A DNA stretch of 64,000 nt from Frankiaceae bacterium (GTDB lineage Bacteria; Actinomycetota; Actinomycetes; Mycobacteriales; SCTD01): NCBI GenBank assembly GCA_016650445.1, contig JAENVS010000027.1, positions 45,470 through 109,469 on the forward strand, in the 5' to 3' direction. The translations under genes were made by a program, and so were the position numbers. The notes beneath the pieces are model-generated. The model searched no databases. It was given only the letters and a program-made list of their open reading frames with translations, and was not told the DNA's origin. Position 1 is the stretch's first letter. Each line of letters begins with the position of its first letter. Shown one piece after another: positions 25,852-34,764 of the stretch.

Positions 25852-26295
25852 CTACGCGATGGTCGCGGCGAGCGTGCCGCCGAGCTCGGTGACGGCCTGG
25901 CGGTCGGCTGCGCCGGGCTCGCCGGTCACGAGGACGGGTGCGACGGCGAGGCGCCACTTCAGGCCGGTCGCCACCTTCTCGATGCTGCGGATCGCTCCGG
26001 TCGTGTCGTTCTGGCCGTGGACGTAGACGCCGTACGGCATGCCGATCGTCGCCTCGAGGCACGGGTAGTAGACGGTGTCGAAGAAGACCTTCAACGCACC
26101 GGACATGTAACCGAGGTTGGCCGGCGTTCCCAGCAGGACCGCGTCCGCGGCGAGCAGGTCGGAGGCGCTCGCCGACAGCGCCGGCCGGGTCACCACGACC
26201 ACGTCGGGCACGAGAGCCGCGCCTGCCCGCGCTGCTTCGAGCAGCGCCTGCATCGCCGGTGACGGCGTGTGGTGGACGACCAGGAGCGTCGGCAT
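25852..26295 (-). CDS. Flavodoxin-like NAD(P)H-dependent FMN reductase
   Basis: 147 residues. Flavodoxin-type Rossmann: TLLVVHHTPSPAMQALLEAA (phosphate-binding loop), AVLLGTPANLGYMSGALKVFFD (isoalloxazine loop) and GVYVHGQND. Resembles WrbA/NADPH-dependent FMN reductases. Probably reduces quinones or flavin. Stands next to a CBM48-type protein, no operon evidence. Confidence 0.8.
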   Translation of the reverse strand: MPTLLVVHHTPSPAMQALLEAARAGAALVPDVVVVTRPALSASASDLLAADAVLLGTPANLGYMSGALKVFFDTVYYPCLEATIGMPYGVYVHGQNDTTGAIRSIEKVATGLKWRLAVAPVLVTGEPGAADRQAVTELGGTLAATIA

Positions 26296-26311
26296 GTGCC
26301 GCAGCGCTCCG

Positions 26312-26596
26312 CTAGACCGTCACCGATCCACCGTGCTCCTCGCACGGCGTCGCGTCGGCGTCGTCGAACCACGCCATGCCCTCACCGAGGTAGCGGAAGC
26401 ACAGCGTGGTGCCGGCGGGGACGGTGACGCTCGTGCTGCGGACGCCGCCGGCGCGCTTCTTGAGCTCGTTGATGCCGGGTGTCCAGTCGTTGAAGGTGCC
26501 GAGCACCGAGACCGTGCCCTCCGGGACGTCCGTGGGCAGCGTGAACGTCACCTTCGCGGTGCCGGCCTTCGCCTGCCGTGTGACCTTGATGCTCAT
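26312..26596 (-). CDS. Small CBM48/isoamylase-N-like glycogen-binding protein
   Basis: 94 residues, entirely one beta-sandwich: KVTFTLPTDVPEGTVSVLGTFNDW followed by R.GGVRSTSVTVPAGTTLCFRYLGEG. This is the AMPK-type glycogen-binding/early-set domain as a stand-alone protein; the FNDW and FRYL positions are the sugar-contact region of the family. Role unknown, perhaps recruiting partners to glycogen or trehalose polymers. SD AGGAGG ahead of ATG 26596. Confidence 0.85.
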   Translation of the reverse strand: MSIKVTRQAKAGTAKVTFTLPTDVPEGTVSVLGTFNDWTPGINELKKRAGGVRSTSVTVPAGTTLCFRYLGEGMAWFDDADATPCEEHGGSVTV

Positions 26597-26640
26597 CTGG
26601 GCCTCCTGGAACCGGACATGTCCACCCTACTTGTGACAGG

Positions 26641-27471
26641 TCACCGCCGCTTGAACACGTCCGGGGGAGGTGAAGGGGCGCGGGCTGCGGTCGCGTCCGT
26701 CACCGGCTTCGCGCCGCCGGTGAAGTCGCGTACGTCGTCGCCCCACACGACGCGGGCGCGGCCGAGGGCGCGGGCGCCGCGTGCGGCGAGCTCACCGACC
26801 TCGAACGGCCGGTCAGAGCCGGCCAGCACGATGTTGCCGAAGCGCCGCCCCCGGAGCACCCCCGGATCCGCGAGGACGACCACGTGGGAGAAGGCGGCCC
26901 GCAGGGTGGCCGCCTGCGAGCGGGTGAAGGCCAGCGGCGGCCCGTCGCCGACGTTCACGACGTAGGTGCCCTCGGGCTTCAGGACGCTCCGTACCTGCTC
27001 GAGGTACTCCAGCGTCGTGCAGTGCCGCGGCAGGTCCGACCCGGCGAAGACGTCGCTTACGACGAGGTCACCGGTGCCGCGGTGCATCTCGGCGAGCGCC
27101 TCACGCGCGTCGCCGATCCGGAGCCGGAAGCCGGCCACGCCTAGCTCGCGTCGTACCAGATCGGCGAGCAGGTCGTCGGCCTCGATGACGACCTGTCGCG
27201 AGCCGGGGCGGGTGGCCGCGATGTAGCGCGGGAGGCTGCAGCCACCCCCGCCCAGGTGCAGCGCGGTGATCGGCTCGTCGGGCTGGGCAACCAGGTCGAT
27301 GACGTCGCCGATGAGGCGCACGTAGTCGAACTCCAGGTGGTGCGGCTCGTCCAGGTCGACGTACGACTGGGCGACGCCGTCCACCGTCAGGAGCCACCCG
27401 GCGGGGCGGTCGTCGTCGGCGTACAGCTCCGCCGTCCCGAAGCGCACCTGCCAGGTGCCGGGGGTGGGCAT
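26641..27471 (-). CDS. Spermidine synthase-like methyltransferase-fold protein
   Basis: 276 residues. SYVDLDEPHHLEFDYVRLIG and HLGGGGCSLPRYIAATRP (motif I), VVIEADDLLADLVRRELGV, DARE and DLVVSDVFAG are spermidine synthase family motifs, but the putrescine-site acid pattern is partly changed, so it may not make polyamines. ATG 27471 is 7 nt after CAGGCT (complement of 27479-27484). Divergent from the acyl-CoA ligase with 31 bp between starts. Confidence 0.8.
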   Translation of the reverse strand: MPTPGTWQVRFGTAELYADDDRPAGWLLTVDGVAQSYVDLDEPHHLEFDYVRLIGDVIDLVAQPDEPITALHLGGGGCSLPRYIAATRPGSRQVVIEADDLLADLVRRELGVAGFRLRIGDAREALAEMHRGTGDLVVSDVFAGSDLPRHCTTLEYLEQVRSVLKPEGTYVVNVGDGPPLAFTRSQAATLRAAFSHVVVLADPGVLRGRRFGNIVLAGSDRPFEVGELAARGARALGRARVVWGDDVRDFTGGAKPVTDATAARAPSPPPDVFKRR

Positions 27472-27489
27472 GGGGGACAGCCTGCCCTC

Positions 27490-27495
27490 TAGGCT
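27490..27495 (+). promoter_or_regulatory. -10 element for the acyl-CoA ligase gene
   Basis: TAGGCT ends 7 nt before ATG 27503. The divergent CAGGCT of the minus-strand gene is only a few bases away, so both genes share a very short promoter region. Confidence 0.5.
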
Positions 27496-27502
27496 TGACC
27501 CC

Positions 27503-29020
27503 ATGAGCTTCAACCTCGCGACCATGCTCCGGGAGTCGGCGAAAGCCCACCCGGACAAGCCCCTGATGCACGTCATGGACCTGTCGTTCACCTACGCGCA
27601 GACCGACGAGATCTCCGGCCGGCTCGCGAGCAGCCTGCTCGGCCTCGGGCTGGAGCGCGGCGACAAGGTGGCGGTGCAGCTGCCCAACCTGCCGCAGTTC
27701 CTGTTCACCTACTTCGGCATCCTCAAGGCCGGTCTGGTGATGGTCCCGCTGAACCCGCTGCTGAAGGCACCGGAGGTCGCCTACCACCTCAAGGACAGCG
27801 ACGCGAAGCTGCTCGTCACCTTCGAGATGTTCGCCGAGGAGGCGTTCAAGGGCGCGCAGGAGGCCGGCGGCGTCACGACCTACGTCGTGAACCTCCCCGG
27901 CAACGACGCTCGGCCGGAGGGCACCAAGCACTACGACGAGCTGTACTTCGCCGACGACACCCGCGACATCGTGCCGCTGAGTGCCGACGACACCGCCGTG
28001 CTGCTCTACACGAGCGGCACCACTGGCAAGCCCAAGGGCGCGGAGCTCACGCACTTCCAGCTCTTCATGAACTGCACCATCGCCGGCGAGCTGTTCGGCT
28101 TCGAGGATGACGACATCGGGCTCGCGGTGCTGCCGCTGTTCCACGTCTTCGGTCTGTCGAGCGTGCTGAACACGAGCGTGCGCTTCGGCGGGACGATCGT
28201 GCTCGTCCCACGCTTCGAGATGGAGCCGGTGATCGACGCCATCGAGAAGCACAAGTGCACGATCTTCTCCGGCGTACCGACGATGTACTTCACGCTGCTG
28301 GCGATGGACCTGTCCAAGCGCGACCTGTCCTCGCTGCGCGTCGGTGTCTCCGGCGGCGCCGCCATCCCCGGCGAGGTCATCAAGGGCATCGAGGAGAAGC
28401 TCCCGGGCTTCGTCGTGCTCGAGGGCTACGGGCTGTCGGAGAGCGCGAGCACGACGACCTTCAACATCAACGCCGAGCAGCGCAAGGTGCTCAGCATCGG
28501 CAAGCCGATCTGGGGGGTCGAGGTCAGGATCGTCGACGAGAACGACAAGGAGCTGCCTCCGGGCGAGGAGCACGTCGGCGAGATCGTCATCCGCGGGCAC
28601 AACATCATGAAGGGCTACTACAAGAGCCCGGAGGCGACCGCGGAGGCGATGCGCGGCGGCTGGTTCCACACCGGCGACCTCGCGTACGCCGACGACGACG
28701 GCTTCCTGTTCATCGTCGACCGCAAGAAGGACCTCGTCATCCGCGGCGGCTACAACGTCTACCCGCGCGAGATCGAGGAGGTGCTCTACGCGCACCCGTC
28801 GATCGCCGAGGCCGCCGTCATCGGCAAGCCCGACGACAAGCTCGGCGAGGAGGTCGTCGCCGTCATCACGGTGAAGCCGGGCGAGTCCGTGACGCCCGAA
28901 GAGGTGATCGCCTACTGCAAGGAGCGGCTCGCGGCGTACAAGTACCCCCGTGAGGTGCGCATCGTCGATGCCCTGCCGATGGGCCCGACCGGCAAGATCC
29001 TGAAGAAGGAGCTGCGCTGA
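27503..29020 (+). CDS. Long-chain fatty-acid/acyl-CoA ligase
   Basis: 505 residues. ANL superfamily signatures: LLYTSGTTGKPKGAELTH (P-loop, about 168-185), YGLSESASTT (about 312), GWFHTGDLAY (about 385), DRKKDLVIRGGYNVYPREIE (about 405-424) and C-terminal PTGKILKKELR with the catalytic Lys. Activates a fatty or aromatic acid to acyl-CoA through an acyl-adenylate; substrate not certain. Its stop overlaps the start of the lactonase gene, so they are co-translated. Confidence 0.93.
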   Translation: MSFNLATMLRESAKAHPDKPLMHVMDLSFTYAQTDEISGRLASSLLGLGLERGDKVAVQLPNLPQFLFTYFGILKAGLVMVPLNPLLKAPEVAYHLKDSDAKLLVTFEMFAEEAFKGAQEAGGVTTYVVNLPGNDARPEGTKHYDELYFADDTRDIVPLSADDTAVLLYTSGTTGKPKGAELTHFQLFMNCTIAGELFGFEDDDIGLAVLPLFHVFGLSSVLNTSVRFGGTIVLVPRFEMEPVIDAIEKHKCTIFSGVPTMYFTLLAMDLSKRDLSSLRVGVSGGAAIPGEVIKGIEEKLPGFVVLEGYGLSESASTTTFNINAEQRKVLSIGKPIWGVEVRIVDENDKELPPGEEHVGEIVIRGHNIMKGYYKSPEATAEAMRGGWFHTGDLAYADDDGFLFIVDRKKDLVIRGGYNVYPREIEEVLYAHPSIAEAAVIGKPDDKLGEEVVAVITVKPGESVTPEEVIAYCKERLAAYKYPREVRIVDALPMGPTGKILKKELR

Positions 29021-29979
29021 GCACGGTCCAGACCGTCCGAGGTCCGGTCGACACCGGAGACCTCGGTACGACGCTCATGCACGAGCACGTCTTCGTGCTC
29101 AGCCCGGATTCGCAGCGCCAGTGGCAGAACGACTGGGACGAGGACGCCAGGGTCGCCGACGCGGTGGCTCGGTTGCAGGTGCTCGTCGACAGCGGCGTGC
29201 AGACGATCGTCGACCCGACCGTCGATGGGCTCGGGCGCGACATCCCGCGGATCGCGGGGATCAACGAGCAGGTGCCCGGGCTCCACGTGATCGTGGCCAC
29301 GGGCGTCTACACGTACGCCGACGTCCCGGGCTACTTCAGCTCGCGCGGCCCCGGCGCGCTGCCCGACCTGCCGGAGCCGATGGTGGACCTGTTCGTCCGC
29401 GACATCGAGGTCGGGATCCAGGGTACGGAGGTGCGCGCGGCTTTCCTGAAGTGCGCGATCGACCACCACGGGCTGACCCGCGGAGTGGAGCGGGTCATGC
29501 GCGCGTGCGCGCAGGCGCAACGGCGGACCGGGGTGCCGCTGATGGTGCACACCCACCCGGGTAAGCAGACCGGCCTCGACGTGCAGAAGGTGCTGGCCGG
29601 CGAGGCCGTGCCGCCGTCGGCGGTTCTGCTCGCGCACAGCGGCGACTCCGCCGACGCCGACCACCTGCAGCAGCTCGCCGACGCCGGCTTCCTGCTCGGG
29701 ATGGACCGCTTCGGGATCGACACGATCCTCGACTTCGAGGGCCGGGTCGGTGTCGTTGCCGAGCTGTGCCGGCGTGGCTACGCCGCCAGCATGGTCCTGT
29801 CGCAGGACGCCGCCTGCCACATCGACTGGGTCGACCCCGAGCTGCTGCCGTTCTTGCCCAACTGGACCTACCTGCATGTGCAGCGCGACGTCGTGCCCGC
29901 CCTGCTCGAGCGCGGCGTCACCCAGGACCAGGTCGACCAGATGCTGGTCGGCAACCCGCGGCGCTTCTTCGAGAGCTGA
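29017..29979 (+). CDS. Phosphotriesterase-family lactonase/aryldialkylphosphatase
   Basis: 320 residues with CTG start. Amidohydrolase TIM barrel: LMHEHVF (HxH metal ligands) at about 20-26, carboxylated lysine in AFLKCAIDHHG, His in HTHPGK, His in LLAHSGDSAD, and Asp in LSQDAACH; all metal ligands of the binuclear site are kept. Proteins of this group are mostly quorum-signal or other lactonases. The ATG at 29077 would remove the family N-terminus (VQTVRGPVDTGDLGTTL) and almost split the metal site. CTG 29017 has SD GAAGGAG 5 nt ahead and overlaps the ligase TGA as CTGA. Confidence 0.87.
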   Translation: MSTVQTVRGPVDTGDLGTTLMHEHVFVLSPDSQRQWQNDWDEDARVADAVARLQVLVDSGVQTIVDPTVDGLGRDIPRIAGINEQVPGLHVIVATGVYTYADVPGYFSSRGPGALPDLPEPMVDLFVRDIEVGIQGTEVRAAFLKCAIDHHGLTRGVERVMRACAQAQRRTGVPLMVHTHPGKQTGLDVQKVLAGEAVPPSAVLLAHSGDSADADHLQQLADAGFLLGMDRFGIDTILDFEGRVGVVAELCRRGYAASMVLSQDAACHIDWVDPELLPFLPNWTYLHVQRDVVPALLERGVTQDQVDQMLVGNPRRFFES

Positions 29980-29987
29980 TCTCCGGA

Positions 29988-31979
29988 GTGACGGCAGACC
30001 GCGGTTGGACGCGGCCGGCCGGGCCGGTGCCGACGCGGCGCACGAGGTCCCCGGGCTTCCGCGGGGACATCGAGGGGCTGCGCGGCGTCGCGGTCCTGCT
30101 CGTCGTGTTCGGGCACGTCACCGGCTGGCCGCGCGGCGGGTTCGTCGGGGTCGACGTCTTCTTCGTGATCTCCGGCTTCCTGATCACCGGGCTGCTCGTG
30201 GCCGAGCGAGAGCGCACCGGGCGGATCAGCATCCGCGGCTTCTACGCGCGCCGCGCCCGGCGACTGCTGCCCGCCGGCGTCCTCGTCCTCGTTCTCACCG
30301 ACCTGGCGGCCTCGATCTTGCTGCTGCCGAGCCGCGCGCACGAGACCTTCGTCGACTCCCTCTGGGCGTTCGGCTTCCTCGCCAACGTGCACTTCGCTGC
30401 CCTGGGCACCGACTACTTCTCGCTGACCCGAGCGCCCTCCGCGGTGCAGCACTACTGGTCGCTGTCGGTGGAGGAGCAGTTCTACCTCGTGTGGCCCTGC
30501 GCCATTCTCCTGACCTTCGGTCTCGCGAAGCGAGCCGGGCGCCGCGCCCTCCTCGGCCTGGCGGCGCTCGTCGTCCTCGCGTCACTGGCCTGGTCAGTCG
30601 TGAGTACGGCGCAGACGCCGGCGTCGGCGTACTTCTCCTCGCCGGCGCGCGCCTGGGAGCTCGGTGCCGGCGCGCTGCTCGTGCTGCTGAACCCGAAGCG
30701 GGTGCCGGGGTTCGTCGCGTGGCTCGGCGCGGCCGGACTGGTTGCCTCGGCAATCGTCATCACCCCGACGACGGCCGTGCCCGGCTATGCCCTCGTGCTC
30801 CCGGTGGCGTCCACGGTCGCGATCCTCGCGGCAGGCGGCAAGAAGCTCGGGCTGGCAACGGCCCCGATCCGTTACGTCGGACTGATCTCGTACTCGCTCT
30901 ACCTGTGGCACTGGCCCGTCGTCGTCCTCGGGGCGACCGTCCCGGGCGGTACGACGGCGCTGGGCAAGGCGATCCTCATCGCCCTCGCCGGCGTGCTCTC
31001 CGTGCTGTCGTACCACCTCGTCGAGCAACCGTTCCGGCGTCGCCGCCCGCAGGGCGTGCCAGGTCCACGGCGGGCGTCGATGATCGCTCCGGCGTACGCC
31101 ATGGTTCTCCTCGCCGCGCTCACTGCGACGTGGGTCCTGGCGGCATCACCGGCCGCCCAGCGGACAGCGCGGCACACGACGCCGCCGGTCGGGTCCGAGG
31201 TCGGCACACCACCCGTGCGCGACCTGCCCGCCGCGCTCCTGGCGGGTCTGCAGCTGTCGAGCTGGCCGGACGGGTTGGACGCCGATCTCGCGAACGCCGG
31301 CGCACCCGAGTGGCTGCACGACAAGTGCCTGGACGTCTCCGACCGCAACGCCAGCCGGTGCACCTACGGCTCGCCCGGCGCCACGCGAAAGGTCGCGCTG
31401 CTGGGCGACTCCGTGGCGGTGAGCTGGCTGCCGGCACTGCGGCGGGTCGGCTCGCTGCGCGATGCACGCATCCACGTGCTGACCCGCCGCCAGTGCGCGA
31501 ACCTGCGGGCTGAGGTGAGCCCGGCCTGCACGCAGCACCAGGACTGGGCCCTGGAGCAGGTACGCCGGCTACGACCGGACGTGGTCGTGATGTCGGCGCG
31601 GTACCAAGGCGGTCAGACCCCCGAGCAGTGGCTCGACGGCACCGTGCGCATGCTCGCCCAGATCGCGCCGTACACGAAGCGCATCGTCATCCTGACGCCG
31701 CCGCCCGGCACCGGGAACCTGCAGTCGTGCTACACCCGGCTGTCGGAGCCGCGGGACTGCACCGGCCAGGTGTCCGAGCGATGGCGCACCTACGCCGGTG
31801 CCGAGCAGGAGGCCGCCACGTCGGCCCGCGCCGTCTTCGTCGACTCACGGCAGTGGTTCTGCGTGGCCGACACGTGTCCAGCGGTCGTCGCGGAACTCCC
31901 GGTGCTGTTCGACGGTCGGCACCTGACCGCGGTCTACGCCGCGGTCATCGCACCGAGCATGGTGACGCTGTTCAGGTGA
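29988..31979 (+). CDS. Acyltransferase-3 (OafA/YrhL-like) with C-terminal SGNH domain
   Basis: 663 residues. About ten membrane helices in the first 375 residues with the family signatures DIEGLRGVAVLLVVFGH, GGFVGVDVFFVISGFLIT and RRARRLLPA; then YWSLSVEEQFYLVWP. From about 450 a periplasmic SGNH-type domain: VALLGDSVAVSWLPAL with the nucleophile-like GDS and final DGRHLTAVYA (H catalytic). O-acetylates or acylates an exported sugar/polymer. GTG 29988 is next to GGAG; the exact start is not certain. Follows the lactonase by 8 nt, same strand. Confidence 0.88.
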   Translation: MTADRGWTRPAGPVPTRRTRSPGFRGDIEGLRGVAVLLVVFGHVTGWPRGGFVGVDVFFVISGFLITGLLVAERERTGRISIRGFYARRARRLLPAGVLVLVLTDLAASILLLPSRAHETFVDSLWAFGFLANVHFAALGTDYFSLTRAPSAVQHYWSLSVEEQFYLVWPCAILLTFGLAKRAGRRALLGLAALVVLASLAWSVVSTAQTPASAYFSSPARAWELGAGALLVLLNPKRVPGFVAWLGAAGLVASAIVITPTTAVPGYALVLPVASTVAILAAGGKKLGLATAPIRYVGLISYSLYLWHWPVVVLGATVPGGTTALGKAILIALAGVLSVLSYHLVEQPFRRRRPQGVPGPRRASMIAPAYAMVLLAALTATWVLAASPAAQRTARHTTPPVGSEVGTPPVRDLPAALLAGLQLSSWPDGLDADLANAGAPEWLHDKCLDVSDRNASRCTYGSPGATRKVALLGDSVAVSWLPALRRVGSLRDARIHVLTRRQCANLRAEVSPACTQHQDWALEQVRRLRPDVVVMSARYQGGQTPEQWLDGTVRMLAQIAPYTKRIVILTPPPGTGNLQSCYTRLSEPRDCTGQVSERWRTYAGAEQEAATSARAVFVDSRQWFCVADTCPAVVAELPVLFDGRHLTAVYAAVIAPSMVTLFR

Positions 31980-32724
31980 CGAGCAGGACGACACCGACGG
32001 CCGTCCCGAGGGTGATGACGGCGGTACGCAGCACGGCAGCTGGAAGCCGGCGCGCGACGGACACCCCGAAGGTGGCGCCGAGGTAGGCGCCCACGGCCAG
32101 CAACCCGGCGTACGCCCACGCCACCTCGGCGGAAACCAGGAAGACGACCACGCCGACGACGTTGATCAGCAGGGATAGCACGCCCTTCAACGCGTTGAGG
32201 CGCTGCAGGTCGTCGGCGAGGAGCACGCCGAGGACCGCCAGCAGCAGCACGCCGAGACCCGCTCCGAAGTACGAGCCGTAGATGGCCCCCAGCCCGACCC
32301 CGAGTCGCGCACCCCAGTGCACGCCGGGGGAGCCGTGCCGTTGGGTGCTGAGAGCTGCGGCAAGCCGCGGCTGCACCGCGAGCAGCGCGCACGAGAGCAG
32401 CACGAGGTAGGGCACGACCGCGCGGAACGTCGTCTCCGGTGTGATGAGCAGCAGCACCGCCCCTGCGATCCCGCCGAGGACGGCGAAGGGCAGCAGCGCA
32501 CGCACCCGGGAGCTCTGTCCCTCGAGCTCGCGTCGATAGGCGACGGACCCGCCGGCGTATCCCGCGAGCATCCCCACCGACGACGTGACGTTGGCCGCGA
32601 TCGGGGATACGCCGACGGCGAGCAGCGCCGGGAACGAGATCAGCGTCCCCCCGCCCGCGACGGCGTTGACGGCGCCGCCCAGCAAGCCGGCGCCGCCGAC
32701 CAGCACCAGGTCGCCCACGGACAT
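31972..32724 (-). CDS. TSUP family (TauE/SafE) sulfite/organosulfur exporter
   Basis: 250 residues, eight or so membrane helices. GGAGLLGGAVNAVAGGGTLISFPALLA at 9-35 is the first TauE/SafE repeat; GLGAIYGSYFGAGLGVLLLAVLG in the middle is the second. Exports sulfite or related organosulfur anions in known members. ATG 32724 lies 7 nt after TAGCGT (complement of 32732-32737). Convergent overlap of 8 nt with the acyltransferase. Confidence 0.9.
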   Translation of the reverse strand: MSVGDLVLVGGAGLLGGAVNAVAGGGTLISFPALLAVGVSPIAANVTSSVGMLAGYAGGSVAYRRELEGQSSRVRALLPFAVLGGIAGAVLLLITPETTFRAVVPYLVLLSCALLAVQPRLAAALSTQRHGSPGVHWGARLGVGLGAIYGSYFGAGLGVLLLAVLGVLLADDLQRLNALKGVLSLLINVVGVVVFLVSAEVAWAYAGLLAVGAYLGATFGVSVARRLPAAVLRTAVITLGTAVGVVLLVT

Positions 32725-32773
32725 GGCACCGACGCTAGGTCGGCCACGGCGTCTGAGGTGGGAGGATGCCGTC

Positions 32774-34063
32774 GTGGAATGGTCCAACTGGGCCGGCAAC
32801 CAGCTCATGGACCCGGTGCGCGTTGTGAAGCCGCGGTCCGTCGACGAGATCGCCGGCGCCGTGAAGCAGGCGGCGGCCGACGGTCTGCGGGTCAAGGCGA
32901 TCGGCTCTGGTCACTCCTTCACCGCGATCGGCCTGACCAACGGCGTGCTGCTCGACATGTCGGCGTACAACGGCCTGGTCTCTGCCGACCCGACCACCGG
33001 TCTCGTCACGGCGCAGGCCGGCCTGCCTCTGCACCGGCTCAACGCACTGCTTCCCGAGCACGGGCTCGGCCTCACCAACATGGGCGACGTCGACGTGCAG
33101 ACCGTGTCGGGTGCGGTCTCGACCGGCACGCACGGCACCGGTCGCGACAGCGCCGGTTTCGCGGCTCAGATCGCCGGCTTGGAGCTGGTGCTCGCCGACG
33201 GCTCCGTCGTCATGTGCAGTGCCACGGAGCGGCCGGAGCTGTTCGCCGCAGCACGCGTCGGGCTCGGTGCGCTGGGCGTCATCAGCACGGTCACGTTCCA
33301 GGCGGAGAAGGCGTTCGTGCTCGAGGCCGACGAGCGACCGATGCCGCTCGACGACGTCCTCGACGGGTTCTTCGACCTCGTGGCTGCCAACGAGCACTTC
33401 GAGTTCTACTGGTTCCCGCACACCGACATCGCGTTGACCAAGCGCAACAACCGGACCGACGCCGAGGTGAAGCCGCTGTCGAAGGCGAAGGCCTTCATCG
33501 ACGACGAGCTGCTGTCCAACGGGGTCTTCGAGCTGACCTGCCGGCTCGGCCGCCGGATGCCGACGGTCATCCCGCGGATCAACAAGGTCGCGGCCCGGGC
33601 GCTGACTGCCCGCACCTACATCGACGCGGCGCCCAAGGTCTTCACCTCACCGCGACGGGTGCGCTTCTGCGAGATGGAGTACGCCGTACCGCGCGAGGCA
33701 CTGCCCGACCTGTTCCGCGAGCTGCGCAGCCTGCCTGACCGGCATGGTCTGAAGGTGTCGTTCCCTGTCGAGGTCAGGGTCGCGCCCGCCGATGACGCGA
33801 CGCTGTCCACCGCCTTCGGGCGCGACACGGCGTACATCGCCGTGCACATGTTCAAAGGCAGTGCCTACGACCCGTACTTCCGTGCGGTCGAGAAGCTGTA
33901 CGACGCAGTCGGCGGGCGGCCGCACTGGGGCAAGCTGCACACCTTGGAGGCCGAGCAGCTGCGCGCGCGCTACCCGCGGTTCGATGAGTTTGTGGCACTG
34001 CGCGACTCGCTTGATCCGGAGCGGCGCTTCGGCAACGCCTACCTCGAGCGCGTGCTGGGGTAG
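32774..34063 (+). CDS. L-gulono-1,4-lactone/D-arabinono-lactone dehydrogenase (FAD)
   Basis: 429 residues. FAD-binding PCMH domain with VKAIGSGHSFTAIG, GLTNMGDVDVQTVSGAVSTGTHGTG and the ALO C-terminal domain ending RPHWGKLHT...ERRFGNAYLERVLG. Size and motifs match the mycobacterial L-gulonolactone dehydrogenase (Rv1771). The His in GSGHS is the residue that takes FAD covalently in vertebrate/plant enzymes. GTG 32774 is 6 nt after GAGGAT and also has GGGAGG ahead, so leaderless or led, the start is the same. Confidence 0.92.
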   Translation: MEWSNWAGNQLMDPVRVVKPRSVDEIAGAVKQAAADGLRVKAIGSGHSFTAIGLTNGVLLDMSAYNGLVSADPTTGLVTAQAGLPLHRLNALLPEHGLGLTNMGDVDVQTVSGAVSTGTHGTGRDSAGFAAQIAGLELVLADGSVVMCSATERPELFAAARVGLGALGVISTVTFQAEKAFVLEADERPMPLDDVLDGFFDLVAANEHFEFYWFPHTDIALTKRNNRTDAEVKPLSKAKAFIDDELLSNGVFELTCRLGRRMPTVIPRINKVAARALTARTYIDAAPKVFTSPRRVRFCEMEYAVPREALPDLFRELRSLPDRHGLKVSFPVEVRVAPADDATLSTAFGRDTAYIAVHMFKGSAYDPYFRAVEKLYDAVGGRPHWGKLHTLEAEQLRARYPRFDEFVALRDSLDPERRFGNAYLERVLG

Positions 34064-34065
34064 AG

Positions 34066-34764
34066 GTGCGCCGACCCCTGGCGGTCGGGGTCGTGGCCGT
34101 TGTCCTGGCCGTCCTCGTCGCCGCCATGACGTGGTGGTTGCTGCGTCCGTCCGATGGCGCCCCGGACGAGCGACCGCCCTTGCACCGCGGCGAGACGTAC
34201 GGCATCGACGTCAGCAGCCACCAGGGGACCATCGACTGGGAGCGCGTCGTCCGCGATGACATCGCCTTCGCCTACATCAAGGCGAGTGAGGGCGGCGACT
34301 TCGTCGATGCACGCTTCCGGGAGAACTGGGCCGGCGCGAAGGCCGCTGGCGTTGCCCGCGGCGCGTATCACTTCTTCACGCTGTGTCGTCGCGGGGGAGA
34401 GCAGGCGGAGCAGTTCCTGCGGGTCGCGCCGGCCGAAGCCGGCGCGCTCTCACCCGCAGTCGATCTGGAGCTCATCGGCAACTGCGCGGCGCGGCCGGAG
34501 CCGGCCAGTGTGGCTGCCGAGCTGCGGGTGTTCCTGACGCGCGTCGAGGCAGCCTGGGGTCGCTCCGTCCTGCTGTACGTCGGCGACGAGTGGGAGCGCC
34601 GCTATCCCGTGCTTCGTACGTCGGATCGGCCGCGCTGGGTGAAGGCGTCAGGTCGACCCGCTCCGCCGTGGGTCGTGTGGCAGCGGCGTGCGCTGGCCGA
34701 CGTCGACGGCGTGACCGGACCCGTCGATCTCGACGTGGCCCGCCTCGCCGAGCTGAACCGGTAG
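34066..34764 (+). CDS. GH25 lysozyme-like muramidase
   Basis: 232 residues. Membrane anchor (about 5-25), then GH25: YGIDVSSHQGTIDW with Asp in GIDVS, FAYIKASEGGDFVD, GAYHFF and VDLEL (the DxE catalytic pair). Cleaves NAM-NAG bonds in peptidoglycan; it would act outside the cell. GTG 34066 comes 2 nt after the gulonolactone dehydrogenase stop, so same transcript. Confidence 0.9.
   Translation: MRRPLAVGVVAVVLAVLVAAMTWWLLRPSDGAPDERPPLHRGETYGIDVSSHQGTIDWERVVRDDIAFAYIKASEGGDFVDARFRENWAGAKAAGVARGAYHFFTLCRRGGEQAEQFLRVAPAEAGALSPAVDLELIGNCAARPEPASVAAELRVFLTRVEAAWGRSVLLYVGDEWERRYPVLRTSDRPRWVKASGRPAPPWVVWQRRALADVDGVTGPVDLDVARLAELNR

Noticed and set aside
29077..29979. ATG 29077 as start of the lactonase
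   Set aside because: It falls right in LMHEH, leaving the HxH metal motif as the first residues and dropping the conserved family N-terminus.
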